Positions 39,547 to 49,593 of a stretch of 64,000 nucleotides of DNA are shown in pieces. Position numbers and translations under genes: made by a program. The stretch is from CALOBA01 sp942491465 (GTDB lineage: Bacteria > Pseudomonadota > Gammaproteobacteria > Chromatiales > Chromatiaceae). The notes beneath the pieces are model-generated. The model was not told the origin of the DNA and did not search any database. It saw only the letters and a program-made list of their open reading frames with translations. The stretch is from positions 111,608-175,607 of the forward strand of contig CALOBA010000081.1 in the NCBI GenBank assembly GCA_942491465.1. The letters run 5' to 3'. How positions within the stretch are numbered: position 1 is the first letter of the stretch; the number at the start of each line of letters is the position of its first letter.

Positions 39547-39590
39547 TTCAAGCATCCCTGTTCTAGCGCAGCGGATCAGCGACGCCGCGA

Positions 39591-39899
39591 TCATCCGGCC
39601 TCGAAGACCGCGAACTCCCGTTGCCGGCCAGCATCGGGACGCCGGTCTTGCCGCTTCGTGGCGGGTGTCTGCCCGTCGAGGTGGACGGTGTAGCTGCGCA
39701 AGGCGCTGGCGGTGATGGCTCGACCGTCCGGATAGCTGTTCCGGCCTTGCGCGTGGAACGGCAAGCCGAGGCCGGAGACGCGATCGGCGAACCAGTCCTG
39801 CGGAAAATACTCCTTGTCGTTGGCGCTGCGCGGGGTCATCGCGATGCCGTCGGCGACCGCCGCGGCAGCGGCAACGAAGATATCGATGCTGTGCGTCAT
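39591..39899 (-). CDS. Short protein, possibly a truncated restriction-like gene
   Basis: 102 aa, MTHSIDIFVAAAAAVADGIA at the N-terminus. The part EYFPQDWFADRVSGLGLPFHAQGRNSYPD resembles the opening of uncharacterised defence-island nucleases, but the similarity is judged by eye and the protein stops far short of any such family. It is next to the broken DNA methylase, which fits a decayed defence locus. Function not assignable. Confidence 0.4.
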   Translation of the reverse strand: MTHSIDIFVAAAAAVADGIAMTPRSANDKEYFPQDWFADRVSGLGLPFHAQGRNSYPDGRAITASALRSYTVHLDGQTPATKRQDRRPDAGRQREFAVFEAG

Positions 39900-40000
39900 C
39901 AGGGATTGTCCTCGTCACTTGAGAGCCGATCAAAATATCGACCCTATCTACAGGCGCAATGAGGGTTCCCTCCCCCGCGCGCCGGCGCCTGCCGCCCCGC

Positions 40001-42232
<2,232 letters not shown>

Positions 42233-42546
42233 CAGCAGACTCCTCGGGTCGGCGGCAGGGGCTTGGCTATCCGCTCAGGATAGCTCAACGGCGCACAGGT
42301 CTGCAGAGATGGCGTCGCGCGTGCGGTGGAAAGACCGAAGGCCCAACAGCGTCAGAAATTTCCCTACGTTCCGTAGGAATATAGCTTCAGTGATGCTATT
42401 CACGTACCCATCACGTCGGCGGCTGCTAGCATCCAGAGGGCAAGGGCGAGGCCAGATCGACGCTGGCCCCAACGTAGTGCCGCTCTTGCAACGCCGGATC
42501 AGGCTGTGAGCCACCGGCATCGAAAACAATACATGGAGACTATGGA
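42233..42546. other. Divergent intergenic region between ppk1 and the subtilase gene
   Basis: 314 bp with no gene. It must hold promoters for both directions. A perfect palindrome CCTACG-TTC-CGTAGG lies at 42363-42377 and could be an operator; its regulator is unknown. No riboswitch or small RNA is recognisable. Confidence 0.45.
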
Positions 42547-45153
42547 ATGCAAGCGAAAACTCATCTCAACGCACTATTGGCGGCATGCATCGCGGCATGC
42601 ACAGCCGGTTATGCCCTCGCCGATCCTCAGCAAGACGTTATGATCGGTGATCACGCGGTCAATCCAAGCCGCATTCTCTTCAAGGCCGTGGACGCAAACC
42701 CGGACCTCGCGTCGATGGCGTCCCAGATCAAGGGCATCCTCGGCGCCGACGTCACGATCGAGTATCATGGCCACGTGGGCATCGGCGTCGCCGAGCTCCC
42801 GAAGCCGACCGATGCCAAGACGTTGAAGGCCCTGATCGAGGAACTCAGTGCTGACCCGGGCATCGCCTATGCGGAGCCCGACTACATCGTCAGCATCGAC
42901 ACCGACGACAACGGCGTACTCATCTCCCCCAACGATCCTTCGTACCCGGACCTCTGGGGCATGCGCAAGATCGATGCCGAGATCGCATGGGACACCACAA
43001 CCGACAGCAACGGGATCGTGGTCGGCGTGATCGACACCGGTGTGGACTACACCCATGTGGACCTGAGCGACAACATCTGGACCAATCCCGGCGAGATCCC
43101 CGGCAACGGCATCGACGACGACGGCAACGGCCATGTCGACGACATCCACGGTCTCGACTGCATCAACGATGACTCGGACCCCATCGACGACCACAACCAC
43201 GGCACCCACTGCGCGGGCACTATCGGCGGTGTCGGCAACAACGGCGTCGGCGTCGCCGGCGTGAATTGGCGCACCGAGATCATGGCGCTCAAGTTCCTGA
43301 GCGCAGGCGGCAGCGGCAGCAGCTCGGATGCCGTCGAGTGCCTGAACTATGCCGTGGACATGAAGCGCCGCGGCGTCGATGTGCGCCTCACGAGCAACAG
43401 CTGGGGGGGCGGCGGCGCCAGTCAAGCCATGGAGGATGCCATCGAAGCATCCGGCGACGAGGACATGCTGTTCGTCGCTGCCGCGGGCAATGACGGCCGC
43501 AACACCGATCTCAGCCCCAGCTATCCGGCAGGCTACAATGTGCCGAATATCGTCGCGGTCGCGGCAACGACCGAGTCCGACGGGCTCGCCAGCTTCTCCA
43601 ACTATGGGGCCGTCAGCGTCGACCTCGGCGCACCGGGCTCGAACATCCTGAGTACGACCCGCGGCAACTCCTACGACAGCTACGAAGGCACCTCCATGGC
43701 CACCCCGCATGTGGCCGGCGCCTTGGCGCTGCTCTGGGGCGAGAACACCGCGGCATCCGGCCTGGCGATGAAGTCACTCATCATGGATACCGTCGACATC
43801 GTGCCCGCACTCTCGGGCCGCGTCGTCACCAACGGCCGCCTCAACGTCGGCACTGCCGTCGGCTGCGTGCCCGGCAATCCGACCCTGTCGGTCTCCCTCC
43901 CCCAAGACTTCGAGCTGGAGATCGGCCAGACCCGCGTCTTGACAGCCTCGATCTCCGACTGCGGCGCCGTCACCGGCGCGACGGGTGAGGTCTCGTTCGA
44001 CAACGGCGACCCGACCGTCGCGCTGCGCGACGACGGCGTCGCACCCGACCAGGCTGCCGACGACGGCATCTTGAGCGGGACATGGATACCGGCCAATGTC
44101 GGAGAGGTCACTGCCGATTTCGCGCTGGCGCTCGGCGGCGAGACGTATCACGGGGTCGTGACCGGCGATGTGGTCGAGTTCATGGGCTACTACTACGACG
44201 ATCAGGCCGACTACGCCTGGGAGGACATCACCCAAGACGGCACGCCGCTCAGCTTGAGCGACGACAGCAGCGCGTCTGTGGCGTCCCCGTTCCCGGTCCA
44301 GTTCTTCGGGGCCGCCTACGACAGCATCAGAATCGGCTCCAACGGCTACATCTCCTTCAGCGACCAGTCGCTGAGCTATGTCAACGCCGCGATCCCGAGC
44401 AGCAGCTACGAGGCATTCGCGGCCCCATTCTGGGATGACCTCAACCCGAGCAGCGGCGGGACCGTGCTCTGGGCCGTCCGCGGGAGCGCCCCGAATCGCC
44501 GACTCATCGTCCAATACGAAGGCCTTCCGCACTATCCCACTTACGGCGCGGTGTCCTTCCAGATCATCTTCCACGAGTCCTCCGAGGACATCCTGGTGCA
44601 ATACCGCGATGTCGCCTTCGACAATGCCGCCTACGACAACGGCGCTTCGGCGACCGTGGGCATGCAGCGCGACGGAGACTATGGCCAGCAGTATTCCTAC
44701 AATTCGCCGGTCATTACCGATGAGAGCGCAATCCTCTGGACCCGCGGCTCCGAAGAGCCGGGGCTGCCGATACCGGACATCACCGCGAACGGTGCGGACG
44801 ACCTGATTGTCGTCCAGCCCGGAGAGCCGATCCTTGTGGAGTTCTCGCTCGATGCGAACGGAAACCGCAGTGAGGCGGACCAGATGGTCGTCGCCATCCA
44901 TGGCGCGCGCGAGTATGTCAGGTTCGAACGGACCGGTACGTTGCGCGACCTTCCGACTCGGGTCGCCCTTGACCGCACACTGCCGAGAGGTGCCTGGTTG
45001 TTCGTATACGGGATCGATTTCGTCCCCGATGGCGAGCAGAGCTTCGACGTGTACGATGTCGTGCCGGTTTGGGTCAAGCGCAACGGCGCCACGGATGAAG
45101 ACGTGCCCGACTTCGATCGTTTGATCAAGCGCTGGGAGCGGCGCAATCGCTGA
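42547..45153 (+). CDS. Secreted subtilisin-like serine protease (S8 family) with C-terminal beta domains
   Basis: 868 aa. It has a signal peptide (about residues 1-25, cleaved after YALA) and an inhibitor-like propeptide (about 40-118, ending AYAEPDYIVS). The S8 catalytic domain follows at about 135-440, with Asp163 (VIDTGVDYTHVD), His218 (HNHGTHCAG), oxyanion Asn315 (AAAGNDG) and Ser383 (GTSMATPHVAGA). About 430 residues come after it: a beta-rich region with YYYDDQADYAWEDI and IRIGSNGYISFSD, then a small C-terminal domain ending in a basic helix. An Asp/Asn/Gly-rich insert (about 178-215) probably binds calcium. There is no PEP-CTERM or membrane anchor, so it is released or exported by general routes. 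Confidence 0.9.
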   Translation: MQAKTHLNALLAACIAACTAGYALADPQQDVMIGDHAVNPSRILFKAVDANPDLASMASQIKGILGADVTIEYHGHVGIGVAELPKPTDAKTLKALIEELSADPGIAYAEPDYIVSIDTDDNGVLISPNDPSYPDLWGMRKIDAEIAWDTTTDSNGIVVGVIDTGVDYTHVDLSDNIWTNPGEIPGNGIDDDGNGHVDDIHGLDCINDDSDPIDDHNHGTHCAGTIGGVGNNGVGVAGVNWRTEIMALKFLSAGGSGSSSDAVECLNYAVDMKRRGVDVRLTSNSWGGGGASQAMEDAIEASGDEDMLFVAAAGNDGRNTDLSPSYPAGYNVPNIVAVAATTESDGLASFSNYGAVSVDLGAPGSNILSTTRGNSYDSYEGTSMATPHVAGALALLWGENTAASGLAMKSLIMDTVDIVPALSGRVVTNGRLNVGTAVGCVPGNPTLSVSLPQDFELEIGQTRVLTASISDCGAVTGATGEVSFDNGDPTVALRDDGVAPDQAADDGILSGTWIPANVGEVTADFALALGGETYHGVVTGDVVEFMGYYYDDQADYAWEDITQDGTPLSLSDDSSASVASPFPVQFFGAAYDSIRIGSNGYISFSDQSLSYVNAAIPSSSYEAFAAPFWDDLNPSSGGTVLWAVRGSAPNRRLIVQYEGLPHYPTYGAVSFQIIFHESSEDILVQYRDVAFDNAAYDNGASATVGMQRDGDYGQQYSYNSPVITDESAILWTRGSEEPGLPIPDITANGADDLIVVQPGEPILVEFSLDANGNRSEADQMVVAIHGAREYVRFERTGTLRDLPTRVALDRTLPRGAWLFVYGIDFVPDGEQSFDVYDVVPVWVKRNGATDEDVPDFDRLIKRWERRNR

Positions 45154-45358
45154 GGGCGCCCTACTCGCCGCCACGGGCTTGCTCCACGAGGGGCGTCCCG
45201 CGTCGGCGATCGGCGCGATCGGGGCTGCCGGCATGAACTGCTCACAGGGACCAAGCCGGCTGACTCCAACCGGGAATGCGCGCGAACCCCACCTGCCGTC
45301 GAGCCGGCCCGGCTCAAGGACCGGCGGCAGCAACAACGGCTGACGACGCCTTGACCGC

Positions 45359-46380
45359 ATGAGCCTGTCCAACCCGTCTGCGGAGTCGGCCTTGCCGGCG
45401 CTGCGCCTCCAGCCCTTCTGGCTAAATTTCTCGACGAGTCGTCCCGCCCCCGCGGCTGATGCGTTGGAACGCCTGAGCGCAGAACGTCTGCACCCGCATG
45501 CTCACGGCGACCTGCCGGCCTGGACCGCCGCGCTGTCCGACCTGCCCTACCGGGCGCCGAACAAGATCGTACTCGATCACCCCTGCGTCGGCGTCACCAG
45601 CGATCCGCCCCCGGGCGACATCTGGCAGGTTGAACTCGGACGTCGACTCGACGCCTTCCACCCCTGGCGCAAGGGGCCGTTTTGTCTGCACGGGGTGCGC
45701 ATCGACGCGGAGTGGCGCTCGGATCTGAAGTGGGACCGGCTCGCAGCGGCCATCGCGCCATTGGACGGCCGGCTGGTGCTCGACTGCGGCTGCGGCAACG
45801 GCTGGTACGGCTACCGCTGCCTGGGCGCCGGTGCCGATCTGGTGGTCGGCATCGATCCGACGCTGCGCTTCGTGCTGCAGTTCCTGGCCGTCAATCACTT
45901 CATCGGCAGCGACCGGCTGGCGGTGCTGCCGCTGACCGATGAGGATCTGGTGCGCGAGCCGCTGACCGGACTGACCGGCTTCGATACCGTCTTTTCGATG
46001 GGGGTGCTCTATCATCGGCGCGCGCCGGCCCGGCACTTGGGCATCCTGCGTTCGCTGCTGCGCCCGGGCGGCGAGCTGGTGCTGGAAACCCTGGTGCTGG
46101 ATCGCCCGGGCGCGATGCCCTCGAGCCCGACGGCCGTTACGCCAAGATGCGCAATGTCCACGCCGTGCCGACGCCGACGCTGGTGCTGGACTGGCTCACC
46201 GCCGCCGGGCTGCGGGCCCCGCGGGTCATCGACATCAGCCCGACCACCCCCTTCGAGCAGCGCGCGACGCCGTGGATGCGCTTTCAATCCCTGGCGGACT
46301 TCCTCGACCCCGATGATCCGCGCCGCACCGTCGAGGGGCATCCGGCGCCGGTGCGCGGGCTGTTTCTGGCCCGGCGTTGA
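45359..46380 (+). CDS. cmoB: tRNA U34 carboxymethyltransferase, one frameshift
   Basis: About 340 aa when joined. The N-terminal part contains CmoB signatures WRKGPFCLHGVRIDAEWRSDLKWDR, LVLDCGCGNGWYGYRCLGAGA (SAM site) and GVLYHRRAPARHLGILRSLL. The C-terminal part, YAKMRNVHAVPTPTLVLDWL to the stop at 46378-46380, is in another frame. Adding one base near 46113 restores GADALEPDGRYAKMRNV. CmoB transfers carboxymethyl from carboxy-SAM to 5-hydroxyuridine-34 of tRNA. No cmoA is adjacent. A one-base error in the sequence is more likely than loss. Confidence 0.85.
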
Positions 46381-46545
46381 GGCTCAATACCGCGGTTGTC
46401 GTTGTTCAGCGCGAACACCGCGCGCCGCTCCGACTCGGGCATTCACTCGCCTGACCAACCCCGGTTTGTCGTAGCATTGACGGATCGAGCACGTCGGCCG
46501 GTCGCCGACGCCCCCTCCCCTGCCTAACCTAAGGAGCCTGTCCCT

Positions 46546-48006
46546 ATGCCCAACCGCGCCCGTACCCGCCGCACCAAGATCGTCGCCACCGTCGGTCCCG
46601 CCTCCGATTCGCCGGAGACCCTCGCCGCGATGCTGCGCGCCGGCATGAACGTGGCGCGACTGAATCTGTCCCACGGCACCTATGCGGAGCACAAGGAGCG
46701 GCTGACGCGCATCCGCGCCGCCGCGGCTTCGGTCGGGGTACAGGTGGCGATCATGATCGACACCCGCGGCATCGAGATCCGCACCGGCCGGGTCGACGGC
46801 GGGCAGGTGGAGCTGGTCAGCGGCGAGACCTTCTCGTTGTTCACCGACAACCGCATCGGCGATGCGAGCGGCGTGGCGGTGTCCTACGCGCGGCTGCCGC
46901 AGGAGATCAATCCCGGCGAGACCGTGTTGCTTGATGACGGCGCCATGGAGCTGCAGGTGCTGGCGACGACGGAGCGCGAGGTCCGCTGCCGGGTGGTCGT
47001 CGGCGGCCTGCTCAAGGCGAGCAAGGGGGTGAACCTGCCCGGCACCCAGCTGTCGGTGACGGCGGTGGACCCGACCCATCGCGACGATGTGGTCCAGGAG
47101 CTGACCTTCGCCGCCGAGAACGATGTGGAGTACATCGCCGCCTCGTTCATCCAGACCGCCGACGAGGTGCACCGGATGCGCGAGATCCTGCAGGAGTACG
47201 GGGTCGACATCCCGATCATCGCCAAGATCGAGAACCGCGCCGGGGTCGCCAACCTGGAGTCCATCGTGCTCGCCGCCGACGGCATCATGGTCGCGCGCGG
47301 AGACCTGGGCGTCGAGCTGCCCATGGCCGATGTGCCGAGCACGCAGAAGAAGATCATCCGCACCACCGTCAGCAACGGCAAGCCGGTGATCACCGCAACC
47401 CAAATGCTGGCATCGATGGAGCGCAACCCCAAGCCGACCCGGGCCGAGGCCAGTGACGTGGCCAACGCCATCCTCGACGGCAGCTCCGCGGTGATGCTCT
47501 CCGGCGAGACCGCCGCCGGCGCCTACCCGGTGGAAGCGGTCCGCATCATGGCCGAGCTGGCGGTGCGCACCGAGGTGTCGCTGCGCGAGTACGGCTGGCT
47601 GCAGCAGACCCTGCCCCACCCCTCCAACGTGGTCACCGAGGCCATCGCCCAGGCCTCGGTGACCATGGCCGAACGGCTCGACGCGGCGGTGATCCTGAGC
47701 CTGACCGAGACCGGCTTCACCTCACGCTTGATCTCCAAGCACCGCCCGGAATGCCCGATCCTGGCGGTCATCGCCGCGGAGAAGGTCGCCCGCCGGCTGT
47801 CGCTGAACTGGGGCGTGTTGCCGATCCTCTACGAGGCCGGCATCGACGACGACGCGAAGATCGCCCTCGGCCTGGCCATCGCCCGCGAGCGCGGCCTGGT
47901 GGCCCCCGGCGACCAGGTCGTGGTCACCTTCGGCCACACCCAGAGCGCCGGCGGCACCAATGCCATCCGCATCGTCACCGTGCACGAGCCGGCGGGGTCG
48001 GCCTGA
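46546..48006 (+). CDS. pyk: Pyruvate kinase
   Basis: 486 aa. It shows TKIVATVGPASDSPETL, IDTRGIEIRTG (a variant of the usual DTKGPEIRTG), PIIAKIENRAGV with the catalytic Lys, MVARGDLGVELP, and ATQMLASMERNPKPTRAEASDVANAILDGSSAVMLSGETAAG. The C-terminal allosteric domain is complete. It converts PEP and ADP to pyruvate and ATP. The start ATG has AAGGAG about 12 nt upstream. It appears monocistronic, with the next gene convergent. Confidence 0.95.
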   Translation: MPNRARTRRTKIVATVGPASDSPETLAAMLRAGMNVARLNLSHGTYAEHKERLTRIRAAAASVGVQVAIMIDTRGIEIRTGRVDGGQVELVSGETFSLFTDNRIGDASGVAVSYARLPQEINPGETVLLDDGAMELQVLATTEREVRCRVVVGGLLKASKGVNLPGTQLSVTAVDPTHRDDVVQELTFAAENDVEYIAASFIQTADEVHRMREILQEYGVDIPIIAKIENRAGVANLESIVLAADGIMVARGDLGVELPMADVPSTQKKIIRTTVSNGKPVITATQMLASMERNPKPTRAEASDVANAILDGSSAVMLSGETAAGAYPVEAVRIMAELAVRTEVSLREYGWLQQTLPHPSNVVTEAIAQASVTMAERLDAAVILSLTETGFTSRLISKHRPECPILAVIAAEKVARRLSLNWGVLPILYEAGIDDDAKIALGLAIARERGLVAPGDQVVVTFGHTQSAGGTNAIRIVTVHEPAGSA

Positions 48007-48037
48007 GCGCAGCGAGGGTGCGTCGACGCCAATCGAT

Positions 48038-48700
48038 TCAGCGCTCCGCGGGCTGCGGCGCGCGGCAGGCCGCATCGGCGGCCTCCAGCGCGCGTCGAAC
48101 CGCCGCGCACCAGGCCGGCGGAAAACGGTCCTCATCGCAGAGCCAATCGCAGGTCGCGGCGCGGCTGCCCACCGGGCCGAGGCGCTCGTCGACACAGGCA
48201 GCGGCGATGAGCGCGCCGGTGCCGGGGAGGCGCGCTCGCCAGTCCGGGCCGACGGCCCGGTTGAACGCGCCGCTGATCCGATCGAGCGCGGCATCGTCAA
48301 GCACGGCCCGGCGCTGCGCGGCAAGCCGATCCGCGGCGCCGAGCAGCCGCGCCCAGGCCTCGGCGCGCCCCGCCAGGCGCACCAGCAGCTCTTCGTAAAG
48401 CACCTCCAGGGTGCGCTGAAGCAGCAACCGCGGCATGCCGCGCGGGGCCAAGATCTGCGCGAGCCAATCCACCTGCGCGTCGGCGACGGACTGCTGCTGA
48501 TCCGCGAGCGTGATCAGCCAGGCCGCGTCGCTGACGGAGAAACGCTCCCCGCGGGCGCTCCAGCGCCAGACCAGGTAGGGATAGGCCAGGCGCAGGCGCA
48601 GGCCGGCGGCCTCGGCGGCCTCGATCGCCCGCGGGTCCTCCGGGATCGGGTGGCTCCCGGCGTCGGGATTGAGCTGTTGCAGAGCGATGGGCATCGTCAT
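48038..48700 (-). CDS. Uncharacterised helical protein
   Basis: 220 aa, mostly Ala/Arg/Leu-rich helices, with no signal peptide or membrane segment. Notable stretches are LAYPYLVWRWSARGERFSV and WLCDEDRFPPAWCAAVRRAL. Base composition and third-position GC match the neighbours, and the opposite strand has no better gene, so it is probably real. It is divergent from the cobalamin-binding protein, sharing about 120 bp of upstream DNA, which hints at joint control. No family recognised. Confidence 0.6.
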   Translation of the reverse strand: MTMPIALQQLNPDAGSHPIPEDPRAIEAAEAAGLRLRLAYPYLVWRWSARGERFSVSDAAWLITLADQQQSVADAQVDWLAQILAPRGMPRLLLQRTLEVLYEELLVRLAGRAEAWARLLGAADRLAAQRRAVLDDAALDRISGAFNRAVGPDWRARLPGTGALIAAACVDERLGPVGSRAATCDWLCDEDRFPPAWCAAVRRALEAADAACRAPQPAER

Positions 48701-48818
48701 TCGCGAAATCCGATTGAGCGCGGGGCACCCCGGCGGATAAGATCGAGGGCTTTACCGTAGGGTGTACAAGACCGGAGCCGGTCTACTAGACTGGCGATGA
48801 TATCGACCCGCCATCGGA

Positions 48819-49577
48819 ATGAGAAACCCCATGCCGATCTCCAGCCCACGCCCCTCGGGGCCGCCGCCCATTGCCGGACAGGGCCATCCGTCCCGAGCCG
48901 TGCACGGGGCCCCGGCGGACGGCCTGCCCGAGCGCGAGCGCATGGCCGAGCTGATCGACCCGTTCGTAGACGCCCTCGCCGGCAGTGATCGGCGCTGGTG
49001 CGCCGATCAGTTCGAGACCCTGCTGCTGTCCGGCGCACCGATCCTCGACCTGTACCAGGGACTGCTGCAGCCGGCGCTCTACCGCATCGGCGACCTCTGG
49101 GCGAACGGCCGGATCTCGGTCGTGACCGAACACATGGCCACCGCGATCTGCGCCGAGCTGATGAACCTGGCCGTGCCCTATCTTGTCAACCCCATCCGCG
49201 ACCATCGCCGCGCCGTGGTGGCGGCGGTGGACGGGGAGCTGCACCACATCGGGCGGCGCATGGTGGCCGACGTGTTCGAGCTGCACGGCTGGGACTGCGT
49301 GCTGACCAGCGATGGGCTGACCACCGAGGAGGTGTTGGGCGTGATCCGCGACGCCGACCCGAGTCTGCTCGGCCTCTCCTTCAGCGTCTATTTCCATCGC
49401 GATGCGCTGCAGCGCATGCTCGAGCGCATCCGCGCCGAGCATCCGGCCCTGCCGATCCTGCTCGGCGGACAGGGCTTGCGCTGGGACAAGGAAACGGCGC
49501 TCTGCGCCGGCCCCGACATCACCTGCGTCCCCGACCTCGATGCACTCGATGCCTTGCTGCGCGCACTGAGCCACTGA
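48819..49577 (+). CDS. Stand-alone cobalamin-binding protein with the CarH-type photosensor motif
   Basis: 252 aa. Residues about 40-125 form the B12-binding_2 helical cap and 130-250 the Rossmann-like B12-binding domain. The W-x9-EH motif that lines the adenosyl group in CarH is exact: Trp94, Glu104 and His105 in LWANGRISVVTEH. The cobalamin-ligand motif ExHxxG is Glu140-Leu-His142-His-Ile-Gly145. There is no MerR DNA-binding domain and no other output domain, so it should act through a partner; the GGDEF/EAL gene starts 16 nt after its stop. Related purple-bacterial proteins (PpaA/AerR) are also stand-alone. The start could be ATG 48831 instead. A light role is inference from motifs. Confidence 0.85.
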   Translation: MRNPMPISSPRPSGPPPIAGQGHPSRAVHGAPADGLPERERMAELIDPFVDALAGSDRRWCADQFETLLLSGAPILDLYQGLLQPALYRIGDLWANGRISVVTEHMATAICAELMNLAVPYLVNPIRDHRRAVVAAVDGELHHIGRRMVADVFELHGWDCVLTSDGLTTEEVLGVIRDADPSLLGLSFSVYFHRDALQRMLERIRAEHPALPILLGGQGLRWDKETALCAGPDITCVPDLDALDALLRALSH

Positions 49578-49593
49578 CCAGGGAGGACCCCCA

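Noticed and set aside
44700..45153. PEP-CTERM sorting signal on the secreted subtilase
   Set aside because: The C-terminus lacks a PEP motif and membrane helix; it ends in a polar basic helix.
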